64,000 nucleotides of DNA from Triticum aestivum (taxonomy: Eukaryota; Streptophyta; Magnoliopsida; Poales; Poaceae): contig NC_057813.1 in assembly GCF_018294505.1 (NCBI RefSeq), forward strand, positions 320,625,191-320,689,190, in the 5' to 3' direction. A model generated the notes under the pieces. It saw only the letters and a list, made by a program, of their open reading frames with translations, had not been told where the DNA came from and ran no database searches. Below, piece after piece: positions 11,790-22,935 of the stretch; the first letter of the stretch is position 1, and each line of letters opens with the position of its first letter. Position numbers and translations under genes: made by a program.

Positions 11790-12100
11790 TTGGTGCTTTC
11801 ATTGAGAGGTCCGCTGCGTCGTCATCAAAAGGTTTGATGGATCCTTCAATCATTTGCAACAATGTGGTCCAGGGGGATGTTTTTCTCCCCGTGTAGATCT
11901 TAGTATTCGGCGGCTTCGAACTACGGGCCAACTTGCTTGGCCATCTAGAGCAGATTGACAGCTATGCCCCTAGCCATCAGGTCAGGTTTGGACGCCTGAA
12001 TTACATTGCCAATATCCACGAAGACTTCATCTTCGACGGATTCGAGCCCTTGTCGGCCCCTCCCCGCCGCCTCGGTGAACATGACCTAAATCTATCATTA
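11790..12100 (+). pseudogene. Second Fatima gag start, truncated
   Basis: This repeats the leader and first codons of gag seen at 3487-3797 (for example GGTTTGATGG, then GACAGCTATGCCCC). An in-frame TAG follows the FLPV codons near 11896. Homology to the first copy stops abruptly after 12100 (CTATCATTA), where unrelated sequence begins. It is the remains of a second unit of a tandem element, cut by the CACTA-related junction. Confidence 0.8.
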
Positions 12101-12480
12101 GTGTGGGATCTAGGCGTTGAAGGGGGAGACGAGACGATGGTGACTGCTAAGCCAAGCCGCGTCGGTCGGGCTCGAGCTATGTATGGTCGTGATCTGGTGT
12201 GCGTTGAGTTGGTTTGGGTTTGGGAAGGGGAGGGAGAGCCGAGTGGCCGCGTCGGGAGAGGAAGAGGAGAGGCGAAAAAGAAAGAAAGGAGGCGGGGGTG
12301 GATGGAAGATGCCATAGCTAGGGTTTCGCCTCAGGTGGGGTTGGTGGGGGAGGCGAGAGGTGAGGGTTGCCATTGGATCTGGGAGGATCCAATGGTATTC
12401 CATGCATGATCCGTGTGTCTTGTCCACGAACAAATCAGAACGCAACACAACATTGTGACCAATTAAATTGGTCGTGATAA
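12101..12480. other. GC-rich segment next to the Fatima junction
   Basis: A compositionally distinct stretch, GC-rich and C/T-rich on the minus strand, resembling a leader or first exon. The minus strand has an open frame of about 110 codons that is rich in Pro, Ser and His and matches nothing I know. GTGACCAATTAAATTGGTC at about 12455 is a short palindrome that resembles the subterminal repeats of the CACTA element, so I place the segment inside that element. Confidence 0.35.
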
Positions 12481-12609
12481 ATTTTAAAATAAGATGTTAG
12501 ATCATCTCAGCAATTTACTTGACCTGAGAAATTGGAAAAAAATGAAACAAATGAAAAACCTTCTCATCATGTCATCAAATGTGACCTAGTTTTTAGAAGA
12601 AAAAAATAA

Positions 12610-14930
12610 CAAACTAGTAATAAGGAACTGTTCATTTTCTTTGCACGAAAATTTCATTTTCCATTTTTCGAGTGCCCAAAATGAGTTTTTTCTGTGAAGG
12701 ACCTACCAAATATTTGTTGCCAATTTGTGTCAAATCATTTTCCTAAAATACTAGACCATATTTAGTGTACAAATAACCAAATGGTTGAGTGTCAAAACTT
12801 TTGATCCACCTCTCGTGAAAAAGACAAGTTTCCGCCAATTCGGTTGAAAGTGGGTCAAATTTGAACTGCAGCTGACTCATAGCTTGCTCTTTATTTTTTC
12901 CAAAAATCATTTCTAGGTACATCAATATCTATTTAATCATAGAAACACCAAAAAAATTCCAAGATTCAACCACTATCTAGGAAAAGTCATTCCCGCCGTT
13001 CTGACCGCATTTTGAAACGGGCATAAAAAAATTCAAAAGAAATCAAAAAACAGGAAAACCTTTGCATTCTCCCATTATAGTGACTAAGTTACCAGGAAAA
13101 ATAATAAACTTGTAATATGATAATTTTTAAAAAAAGTGTTCTCATGAATGAGCTGTCATATGTGAAGATTCATGGCTTTCAACCCAAATGCTCAATCTTA
13201 TGGCCACATTCATGGCATAGTTTGTTCAAATGATCTTATATTGTGCACAAGGGTGCATATTGGAATGACAAACAATGTTGCCTAAGGAAGTTATCATTTT
13301 CTTTGGACGGAAATTTCATATTCCATTTTTTGAGTGCCCCAAATGAGCTTTTTTTGTGAAGGACCTACCAAATAAATGTTGCAAAATTGTACCAAATCAA
13401 TTTTCTAAATAACTAGGACATATTTAATGCATAATTGACCAAATGGTTGGGTGTAAAAATCTTTGATCCACCTCGCATGAAAAAGACAAATTTCCGCCGA
13501 TTCAGTAGGAAGCGGGTCAAATTTGAACTGCAGCTGCCTCATAGTTTCCTCTTAATTTTTTCCAAATATCATTTCTAGGTACTTAAGTATCTATTTAATC
13601 ATAGAAACACAAAAAATAATCCAAGATTCAACCACTAGCTAGTAACGGTCATGCCCGCCATTTTGACCGCATTTTGAAATGGGCATAAAAAATTCAAAAC
13701 AAAAAACAAAAAGTTGGAAAACCTTCGCATATTGTTATTATATGTGACCAAGTTACCAGGAAAAATAATAAACTTGTACTACAACAATTCTTTTAAAAAA
13801 GTGTTCTCAGAAATTAGCCATCGTCTATGAAGATTCGTTAGTTTCAAGCCAAATGATCAATCTTATGGCCGCACTCATGGCATAGTTTGTTCAAATGATC
13901 TCATATTGTGCACAAGGGTGCATCTTGGAATGATAAACAATGTTGCCTAAGGAAGTTATCATTTTCTTTGGACGGAAATTTCATTTTCCATTTTCTGAGT
14001 GCCCCAAATGAGTTTTTTTGTGAAGGACCTACCAAATAACTGTTGCAAAATTGTACCAAATCAATTTTCTGAAATACTAGGACATACTTAATGCACAATT
14101 GACCAAATGGTTGGGTGTCAAAAGCTTTGATCCACCTCTCGTGAAAAGACAAATTTCCGCCGATTCAGTTGGAAGCGGGTCAAATTTGAACTGCAGCTGC
14201 CTCATAGTTTTGTCTTCATTTTTTACAAAAAAAATTTGTAGGTACTTAAGTATCTATTTAATCACAGAAACACCAAAAATAATCCAAGATTCAACCACTA
14301 GCTAGGAATGGTCATGCCCGTCGTTTTGACCGCATTTTGAAACGGGCATAAAAATTTCAAAAAAATCAAAAAATTGCAGAACCTTCACATAGTGTCATTA
14401 TATGTGACCAAGTTACCAGGAAAAATAATAAAATTGTAATACGACAATTCTTTTAAAAACATGTTCTCAGAAATGAGCTATCATCTATGAAGATTCATGG
14501 CTTTCAAGCCAAATGATCAATCTTACGGCCACATTCATGGCATAGTTTGTTCAAATGATCTCATATTGTGCACAAGGGTGCATCTTGGAATGACAAACAA
14601 TGTGGCCTAAGGAAGTTATCATTTTATTTCCATGAAAAAATCATTTTCCATTTTCTGAGTTCCCAAAATGAGCTTTTTTGTGAAGGACCTACCAAATATT
14701 TGTTGCAAAAATGTACCAAATCAATTTTCTAAAATACTAGGACATATTTAATGCACAATTGACCAAATGGTTGGGTCTGAAGATCTTTGATCCACCTCTC
14801 TGAAAAAGACAAATTTCCGTCGATTCAGTAGGAAGCGGGTCAAATTTGAACTGTAGCCGCCTCATAGTTTGCTCTTTATTTTTTACAAAAATCATTTATA
14901 GGTACATAAGTATCTATTTGATCATAAATA
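12610..14930. repeat. Tandem repeat, about 660-bp unit, 3.5 copies
   Basis: The phrase GTGAAGGACCTACC recurs at about 12694, 13355, 14019 and 14679, giving spacings of 661, 664 and 660 bases. Whole units align across these intervals, with differences scattered throughout. The units are AT-rich and noncoding. They lie inside CACTA element 1, where long tandem arrays are common. Confidence 0.85.
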
Positions 14931-15165
14931 CATGGTGTGGTGGCGATACATCAAGGTTTGGATAGTGGCCGAGGGCCCCAACTCCAGAGCGCGTAAACTC
15001 GCATGCCCGCCGCATGGTCACCGCATGATCGTGGCCTTTCCATGCGTTCTGGGCGGCCAAGGCATGTCTAGTAGGTTGGGCACTCCCCAGGTAGGTGCTA
15101 GGAAGAAAATGAGAATAGAAGATTCTCATGAGGAGACCGAACTATGCTCAAACAAGAATTAGCAG
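14931..15165. other. GC-rich CACTA internal segment between repeat blocks
   Basis: A GC-rich patch (GTGGTGGCGATACATC, later GGGCGGCCAAGGCATG) between two AT-rich tandem blocks. I recall similar text from other Triticeae CACTA elements. No coding function is apparent. Confidence 0.4.
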
Positions 15166-15289
15166 CCAGCTGTTTGATTAGCGGTACGGGAAATGCACAT
15201 GGCTAATGGGGATGAGTTTTGGATGAGGTTGATTAGTTACTAAGAAGACTGTGTTCACAAAGTTTCAGCTCAAAAGGAGGAGCCTAGGT

Positions 15290-16100
15290 GGTACTTGCTT
15301 TGAAAAGTACCACACTGGACATAAATACGAATGTTAAAGCTGGGCTCAAAATAATGAATGGATAGAGCTGAAATTTGGTGGAGGATGGTCATTTGGGCAT
15401 AGGAAAGCACTGTCGAAAATGGATACCATTTGGACATGCCAAAGTGGTACTTCCTTCACAATGCTCTTCTCTGGAAAGAAACTCCAGAAAATTAGTGAGA
15501 GAAATTGGATAAATGAAATGAGCTCAAATTTGGTGTAGGTAAGTTACATAGGCATATAGAATATGTGGCAAAAATTCAACTCATTAGGATATGCATAGCT
15601 AGTACTTCTTTCACAAAGGTTGTAGGTGGACAAAAACTTTGGAAATTTGCCGAGGAAGATTTACTAGGAAAATGGAGATGAATTTTGTCATGAGGCAATG
15701 ATTTGTATAGGAAAGAGTGCCCAAAAATTTTGAGGGCAATCAAGAATATATAAATAGCACTTCCTTCACAGTGCTCTTCTCTGGACAGAAACTTCGGAAA
15801 ATTATTGAGAAAAATTGCCTAAATGAACTGAGATCAAATTTGGTGTAGGTAAGTTACATAGGCATATAGAATATGTGGAAAAAATTCAACTCGTTAGGAT
15901 ATGCATAGCTAGTACTTCTTTCACAAAGGTTCTAGGTGGACAAAAACTTGGTAGTTTGCCGAGGTAGATTTACTGGGCAAATGGAGCTGAATTTTGTCAT
16001 GAGGCAATGATTTGGATGGGAAATAGTGCCCAAAAATTTTGAGCGCAATCAAGAATATATAAATAACACTTCCTTCACAAAGTCTTGTTCTGAACAGAAT
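15290..16100. repeat. Tandem repeat, about 310-bp unit, 2-3 copies
   Basis: ACTTCCTTCACA followed by TGCTCTTCTCTGGA (or a diverged form) recurs near 15450, 15760 and 16070, with a degenerate earlier start near 15290. Unit text between copies is nearly the same (for example GCATATAGAATATGTGG at two places). It is distinct from the 660-bp block and lies in the same CACTA element. Confidence 0.8.
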
Positions 16101-16319
16101 AGGAAATGAATGTTGTGGAATTATTTTTGAACTAGGCAAGGAAGGTTTTTTTACATATTTGAGGAAGATATGACTCAAAGAACTTATGAGATTTTTTGGG
16201 GAATTTTGGGAATGACAGAAATATAGGTTGCTTCACAACCTAGGGCAAAAATTCACACATGGACATGACATATAGGCAAAACTGATGAGGTGGCACCTAG
16301 TCATAGCAACCCACCCCAA

Positions 16320-16555
16320 TTTACAAGGTTATGACCATCTATATTGCTCGTGATCAGCTAGAAATAAGGCAGCGGACCAGTGCTATCTGCTTTATGACCA
16401 TTTCATGTAAGGAAATTACGACCTTTCTAACCAAAATGGTTGTTATATTTCAGGGTTTGGATCCCCCCGAACAGCTTTTGACCAATTGGTCTCAAATGGT
16501 CATAGATTTATGACCAATTCTTCCAGGGTCACAAGTTGACATATTTCTTGTAGTG
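16320..16555. repeat. Right subterminal region and terminus of CACTA 1
   Basis: It contains repeated TATGACC/GGTCATA-type motifs (near 16330, 16395, 16495 and 16510) and ends in TTTCTTGTAGTG. Such motifs are transposase binding sites in CACTA elements. The 3 bases after the end are TGT. Confidence 0.75.
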
Positions 16556-17404
16556 TGTGCAGCCACAAGCCATTATGGGCTCTAGCATAGTTGAGTAAGT
16601 TGTACGAGCTCTCGAAGAGGTGGACTAGCAGATGTAGGGGAAAGTAGGTGTACCGGTCTGCCCAGAGTAGAGAGTTAATGCTCTAGAAAGGCTATGTCTT
16701 GATCTTCCAATAATGCATGCGGACGAGTATTGTGGGGAAAAGTGCGCAACCACTTCGGAGTGTACAAACTAATCATGGTTAGCCGTGTCCCCGGTTATGG
16801 ACATCTTGAGTATCTGGAATTGGATATTATTGTCTCATCACTCTTAAATTAATTGAATTGGGTTTAATGATGATACTTGTTTAATTGGGATTTGAGCTGG
16901 AGGAACCTTCTCAAATATTGGTATAACTTGGGAGTAGTAAATAAAATTTATTCCTTTGTTGTAGGGAAAAACTAGCTTTATGCAAAATCTTAAACTTAGA
17001 GCCTCCACCAGCCAAATATTGCATGTAGATATAGTTCTTGCATTCATTTTCTTTACAGTGTAACTCTGCCAGTATATTCAATGTGCTGACCTACACGGCT
17101 GCAACGTCTCATGTTGCAGACTTTTCCGACGATGAATATGGTGCGATAGGTCGTTTTCTTGCACTCAGCTATGCCGTTGGAGTTGACGGACTCATGTACC
17201 TTCGAAGCTTCCGCAATTATTTAGTTTAGATGGCATTCGGCCATATTATTTTTGTGTAATCATACTCTTTATGAGGACTCATTGTAATAACTGTGTGATT
17301 GAACTCTGTTATAATTCCTCGAGTACTGTGCTTGTCAGCATTACCGATCCAGGGATGACACTTAAGCACAGAGACTAAGGTCCATTGGGATCGTGGTCGC
17401 TACA
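16556..17404 (+). repeat. 5' LTR of element A, 3' part only
   Basis: Colinear with 43795-44647, ending GATCGTGGTCGCTACA in both. The upstream 2 kb of the LTR is missing, because CACTA element 1 and then a deletion junction lie on the left. The short open frames in it are LTR noncoding sequence. Confidence 0.8.
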
Positions 17405-17406
17405 AG

Positions 17407-20070
17407 ATGGTATTAGAGAAAGGTTATATTCGACCAAGTTCATCACCTTGGAGTGCCCCAGTGCTTCTAGTTGAGAAGAAGGATGGATCCTTGATGATGG
17501 TTGTTGATTATCGTGCACTGAATGAGGTGATGATCAAGAACAAATACCCACTGCCGATGATCAATGATTTGTTTGACCAGCTACAGGGAGCTAAGGTTGT
17601 CTCCAAGATCTATCTTCGATTAGGTTATCACCAGTTGAAGTTCCGAGAGCAGGATATACCTAAGACAACTTTTACCACAAGGTATGGGCTATATGAGTAT
17701 ACAGTTATGTCGTTAGGTTTGACTAACGCCCCTGCCAATTTCATGAGTATGATGAACAAGGTGTTCATGGAGTTTTTGGATAAGTTTGTCGTGGTGTTCA
17801 TTGATGACATATTGGTCTACTCGAAGAATGAAGAAGATCATAAGGAACATTTGCGTTTGGTTCTTGAGAAGCTCAGGGAACATCAGTTGTATGCCAAGGT
17901 CATCAAATGTGAGTTTTGGTTGAGGGAGTTGGATTTCTCGGACATGTTATATCCGGAGAAGGAATAGAAGTAGACCCTACCAAGGTTGCTTCTATCACTA
18001 AATGGTTGGCACCCACCTCAGTTGGAGAGATCACAAGTTTTCTTTGACTCGCAGGTTATTATCGAAGATTTATTGAGAATTTTTCCAAGATTGTGAAGCC
18101 CATGAAGGAGTTATTGAAGAAGGACACCAGATTGAAATGGATTGAGGATTGTGAGGCCAGTTTTCAGGAGTTCGAGAAAAGTTTGGTTAAAGCCCCAGTG
18201 CTGATTCTCCCAGACATATGCAAGGATTTCCAAGTGTATTACGACGCTTCACGTTGAGGACTTGGAGATGTGCTTATGCAGGACGGAAGAGTTGTTTCAT
18301 ATGCCTCATGACAGCTTCTACCTCATGAGTTGAATTATGCTATGCATGATTTGGAGTTAGTAGTCGTAGTGCATGCGCTCAAGACATGGAGACATTTTCT
18401 CATCGGTAACCGTTGTGATGTATATACAGATCATAAGAGTTTGAAGTACATTTTCATGCAGAAGGAGTTGAACTTCAGGGAAAGGATATGGTTGGAGCTC
18501 ATAAAGGATTATGACATGAGATTACATTATGTCGCAGCAGACGCGTTGAGCCGCAAGAGTTATGTTAACACGCTCATACCGGAGGATTACCTAAGGAGAT
18601 TGCAGACGATCTTTGAGAGCTACACTTGGAAATAGTTCCGAGAGGTTATGTTGCAGCATTGGAAATTCAGTCCACTTTGTTGGGTAAGATCAGAGAAGCC
18701 CAGAAGACGGACAATGAGTTGCTGAAATAAAGGAAAGGATGAGTAAAGGAAAGGCTAAAGGATTTCATGAGGATGAAGACGACACATTATGGTTTGAGGA
18801 TCGTATCTATACGCTCAGGAAGTTGATTCTTCAGGAGACTCATGATTCGCCTTACTTGATTCACCCAGGAAACACCAAGATGTATCTAGATTTGAAGGAA
18901 AGTTTTTGGTGGATAGGAATGAAGAAGGATATTACCGAGTATGTATAGCAGTATGTGATGTATGCCAGAGAGTTAAGGTAGAGCATCAGAAACCGGCAGG
19001 GTTGCTATAGCCGTTACCGGTACCCGAATGGAAGTGGGATAAACTTGGCATGGATTTTATCACTGGATTATCCAGGACTCATTCAGGCAATGACTCTATC
19101 TGGGTTGTAGTTGATCGCTTGATGAAGGTAGCCCATTTCATCCCTGTGAAGACAACTTATACGAGTGCTAAGTTGGCGAAGATATACATGAACAAGATCG
19201 TATTTCTGCATGGAGTTCTGAGGACCATTGTATCAGATAGAGGAACACAATTTACTTCAAAGTTTTGGAATCAGTTGCACGAAACTTTGGGTACCAGACT
19301 AGAGTTCAGTACAGCCTTTGATCCACATACAGATGGACAGATCGAGAGAGTCAACCAGATTCTGGAGGACATGTTGAGAGCTTGAGCGCTAGATTATGGA
19401 TCTAGTTGGGATGACAATTTGCCCTATGTAGAGTTCTCCTACAACAATAGTTATCAAGGCAGTTTGAAGATGGCCCCTTTCGAAGCTTTGTACGGAAGGA
19501 GGTGTAGGACACCGTTATCGTGGGATGAAGTTGGATATCGACAGTTGTTCGGACAAGATTTAATCAGAGATTCTGAGGACAAGGTTAAGTTGATTCGAGA
19601 CACACTCAAGGTAGCCAAATCCAGGTAGAAGAGTTATGCAGATACTAGACACAAGGAGGTAGCCTATGAAGTCGGAGAGAGAGCATATCTTCGGGTGTCC
19701 CCACTTCGAGGAGTTAAGTGTTTTGGAGTCAAGGGAAATCTAGCACCACATTTTGTGGGACCATACAGAATTTTGGAACATATGGGAGAAGTTGTGTACA
19801 AGTAGGAATTGACTAAAGGATTGTCAGGAGTTCATAATGTGTTTCACGTTTCCCAGTTGAAGAAGTGCCACGCAGAGATGGCCGACATTCCTCTGAGAGA
19901 TACAGTGCCACTGGAAGCAATTCAGTTGGATAGTGATCTGACCTACGAAGAGAAGCCAGTCAAGATTCTCGAGTTTTCCGGTCGAGTTAGTCGCAGCAAG
20001 GTTATCAATTTTTGCAAAGTTTAGTGGAGCCATCATACCGAGGAGGAAGCCACCTGGGAGCGAGAATAAG
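17407..20070 (+). pseudogene. Element A pol: RT, RNase H, integrase, chromodomain (broken)
   Basis: Frames in order: reverse transcriptase 17407-17967 ([24 protein letters not shown], catalytic FIDDILVYS), RNase H region about 18240-18635 ([11 protein letters not shown]), zinc-binding part of integrase about 18739-18948, integrase core 19050-19385 with the three acidic sites visible (MDFITGL, SDRGTQFTS, and Glu in GQIERVNQ), then a C-terminal region to 20070 (HVSQLKKCHAEM and a chromodomain-like KILEFSGRVSRSKV). These would copy and integrate the element in the nucleus. Damage: a stop at 17966, a TGA at 18255-18257, a stop at 19384, frame changes near 17930, 18640 and 19630, and more. The start is unusual because the first ATG lies in the PBS. 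Confidence 0.85.
17408..17418 (+). other. Primer binding site remnant of element A
   Basis: TGGTATTAGAG directly after the LTR is one base different from TGGTATCAGAG, the initiator-methionine tRNA primer site present in element B. It is cut after 11 bases by the deletion that joins it to the RT gene. Confidence 0.75.
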
Positions 20071-20136
20071 ACCTCCGCAAGGACCATCCAAACCTTTTTG
20101 CTGACCAACTCGAATCTCGGGGACGAGATTCATCTT

Positions 20137-20150
20137 AAGGGGGGTAGGTT
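20137..20150 (+). other. Polypurine tract of element A
   Basis: AAGGGGGGTAGGTT directly before the TGTAACATCC start of the 3' LTR. The same tract is present in antisense next to element B's 3' LTR. Confidence 0.8.
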
Positions 20151-20190
20151 TGTAACATCCCCATTTTCAATTTGGATGTTATACATAGAT
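20151..20190 (+). repeat. First 40 bases of element A 3' LTR
   Basis: TGTAACATCC and GGATGTTATACA flank a short AT-rich loop, so the LTR start is a near-perfect inverted repeat. The LTR is interrupted at 20190 by element B; the last five bases, TAGAT, are repeated at 40273-40277, where A's LTR resumes. Confidence 0.85.
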
Positions 20191-22916
20191 TATAGCGACC
20201 AGACCTCAAACAGTCTGATCTCTATGCTTCAGTGTCATCCCTAGATCAGTAATGCTGACACGCACATTACTCGAAGGATTTATAACAGAGTAGCAATCAC
20301 ACACTTATTACGTCGAGTGTCTCAAGAGAGAACTTATTACAATAAGTATGGCTTAAGGCCATCTAATAAACGATAACAACAGAAGGCTTGGAAGATAAGT
20401 GAGTCCATCAACTCCAACGACATCACTGAGTATAGAACCACGACCTAAGGCACCTAACTCGTCGTCAGAAAAGTCTGCAACATGAATGTTGCAGCCCGAA
20501 AATGGGTCAGCACATGGAATATGCTGGCAAGGTAACACATAGAGAGTAATGAACAAAAATATGCTATACTACATGCATATATGGCTGGTGGAAAGCTCTA
20601 TGGTTACAGTTTTGCATAAAGCCAATTTTTCCCTACTGCAAAGGAATAAATTTTATTTAACTGTCATGGTGGTTGTTAAACAATGAGAAGATAGACATCC
20701 TCTCAATCCCAATTAAGCATCTTCATTAAACCCAACATAATTAATTAAAAGTAACATGATGAGATTCACATGATAATCCAAGTACTAGATACTCAAGATG
20801 CCCATTACCGGGGACACGGCTAACCATGATTAGTTTATACACTCTGCAGAGGTTTGTGCACTTTTCCCCACAAGACTCGATATCCTCCGTTAGATTTCTC
20901 GCACTACATGGTGTTTGAGAAACGGATGACCGAGACATAGCCTTTCAGAAATGCTAGCACCTTACGATCGGGTAGATAGTTACACCTACTTTCCCTTACA
21001 TCTGCTAGTCTACCACTGTAAGAGTTCGCACGACTTAATCAACTATGCTAGAGCCCATAGTATCTTGTGGCTGCACACGGAAGTTTCTAGCATGAATAAT
21101 CTCATGATCCCTTTGAGCCTAGGTGGCGGTCCAAAAAAAAGGCAATCGCTGGAATACCCAGGTGCCTCAGCCCACCCAGATGTGTATTAAAGTTGCCACC
21201 TTAAATAAACCATTAAAATAACAATCTCACATCTGTCATGCATACACTCACCCAACTCCATGTCTACTAGCATAGCATGGCAATATAAGCAAACGTAGAA
21301 GTAACTCCTAAGGGTTTGATAATAAAACAGGTAATAGGCACTACCTCATCTACTTCCCAAAACCCACATATTAATCAGATCCTAACCATGCAATTGTTTG
21401 AGGATTGATCTAATGCAATAAAACTGGGTAGTAAAGAGGTATGATCAAAGTGTTACTTGCCTTGCTGATTAACCATGAAACCAAGAGATTTGAAGTAGCA
21501 AGCGGCGCACTCCGGATACTCTATCGCAAACAAACAAGAAAACAAGCATATAATAAGTACTCATCTAATGCACAGGTAAAACTCAAATAATAGAAGTAAC
21601 CAGAAAGTTCAACTTAAGAACTCCGGTTTGCAAAAATAATCAAATCGAATGAAGCAACGAAACACAAACGGCAAAAAAATAAGCTTCATTTACTAATCTG
21701 GACCTAGGTCAAATTTTACAGAAGCAAAAAAATGTTTGAGTAGGTTAAACGGAAAGAGGGTTTCGATATGAAACTCTAGGCGCTTGAATCGCGTGATACC
21801 GATAAACGAGCGAAAAGTTAAACTAGAACGAAAATCTGATCAGAAATCACGATCAGAAATAATCGCGGAAAATCCAAGAAAAAGAAAAACTGACGAATGA
21901 ATTAACGAATGAACGTTCATTGACAGAATCTAAACGGTGAACTCGTCCGTTAAAACGAAAGAACGAGTGAACGCTCGCTAAATAAATAAACCGGAATAAA
22001 ATAAAATTAATCTCTCTAAAAAAACAAAAACTAGGGTTTCTAAAAAAACCAGATCGGTTTTCTTTAGAAAACCGGGGCGGTGGGCGGCTACCTCGGCTCG
22101 GGCTCCGGCGAGGTCCGGCGGGGTCCGGCGGAGGTGGGGTGGTGTGGGGTGGCGGGGCTACGGCGGTGGCGACTCCTGGCTATGGCGGTGCAAGGCGGCG
22201 GGGCGGGCGGTTTTGGCGGCGGCGGCTTTGGGGCTCCAAGAGCGGCCCCGGGTCGGTTTATAAAGGGGGGGAGGCGGTGGCTTGCGGGAGGGAGTGGTGG
22301 CGGCATGGCCCTCCCGGACTCAGGTGGCGGCGGCGATTGGGACTCCGGTCCTGATCCGGAGTGGGAGATGGCGGCGGCGCGGGCCGGCTCGGCTGGGCTT
22401 TCGGCCCAGTCGGGCGCACACACTTTTTTAAAAACAATTCTGCCGAAACTAGGAAAAATCCTAGAAAAATAAATAAAAATCTAAAAATGCCAAAACAATT
22501 TTTTCACCGTCTAAATAAAATATTTAGAACGAGATGAACATTTTCTTGCCCCTAAAATGCAGGTTTGAAAAACGTGCAATTTTCCTAAATTCAAATAAAA
22601 TAGCGAAAAACTCCACAATAAAAATTATTTGATTTTTTTATAAATCCTCAATATTTCTTTATTTTGGGAAAGTCATTTTATTCCCTCTCTCATATTTTTT
22701 TAATAGAAATAATTTGAAGATAAAATAAATAAAATCAAATGATCCCATTTTCAAAATTTGAGAAAACTCAAATATGAAAATAATGAAATCCCCAACTCTC
22801 TCCGAGGGTCCTTGAGTTGCGTAGAATTTCTTGGATCAGGCCAAAAGCAATAAAATATGAGATGCAAGGATGATCTAGTGTATAACATTCCAAATTGAAA
22901 ATTTGGGGATGTTACA
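20191..22916 (-). repeat. 3' LTR of element B
   Basis: On the plus strand it runs from TATAGCGACC (mutated from TGTAGC) to GGGGATGTTACA, 2726 bases. It includes a GC-rich leader region at about 22075-22420, read on the minus strand, downstream of a TATA box. The open frames in that GC-rich part are low-complexity and not genes. Confidence 0.85.
22257..22264 (-). promoter_or_regulatory. TATA box in element B 3' LTR
   Basis: TTTATAAA on the minus strand, followed by a GC-rich leader. The equivalent site is at 39610-39617 in the other LTR and TTTATAA at 42434-42440 in element A. Confidence 0.55.
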
Positions 22917-22934
22917 AACCTACCCCCCTTAAGA
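22917..22934 (-). other. Polypurine tract of element B
   Basis: The complement reads AAGGGGGGTAGGTT directly before the LTR start TGTAACATCC. It matches the tract of element A. Confidence 0.8.
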
Positions 22935-22935
22935 T

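Larger units (their letters stand above)
3016..12100 (+). mobile_element. Gypsy retrotransposon, Fatima-type (copy 1), tandem LTR form
   Basis: Order on the plus strand: LTR 3016-3486, gag, protease, noncoding middle, an antisense gene, LTR 11319-11789, then a repeat of the first 311 internal bases (11790-12100). A normal insertion would end at the second LTR with a 5-bp target duplication. Here the second LTR is followed by another gag start, so the structure is LTR-internal-LTR-internal. No TSD can be found (left flank GCGGG). There is no reverse transcriptase or integrase between the LTRs, so the element is non-autonomous. By eye the two LTRs differ at about 35 of 471 positions. The family name is from memory of the LTR sequence. 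Confidence 0.8.
12101..16555. mobile_element. CACTA transposon 1, left-truncated
   Basis: The right end is clear: CATATTTCTTGTAGTG at 16540-16555 is the complement of the CACTACAAGAAA terminus, preceded by subterminal copies of TATGACC and TGACCAAT. The next bases (TGTGCAGCC) are LTR sequence that is continuous in the other LTR at about 43795, so the element inserted in that LTR. No left CACTA terminus exists in the window; the left side stops at the Fatima junction at 12100/12101. No transposase is visible. The inside consists of two tandem-repeat blocks and a GC-rich segment. Confidence 0.7.

Noticed and set aside
11933..12409. 158-codon frame across the Fatima/CACTA junction
   Set aside because: It begins in gag, crosses the breakpoint at 12100 and continues in unrelated GC-rich DNA, so it is an accident of the join.
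12610..14930. Direct repeats considered as a CRISPR-like array
   Set aside because: Units are about 660 bases with no short repeat-spacer pattern, in a plant transposon.
22080..22472. Gly-rich open frame of 130 codons
   Set aside because: It is GC-rich LTR sequence of element B; the equivalent at 39496 differs and runs antisense to the LTR promoter.
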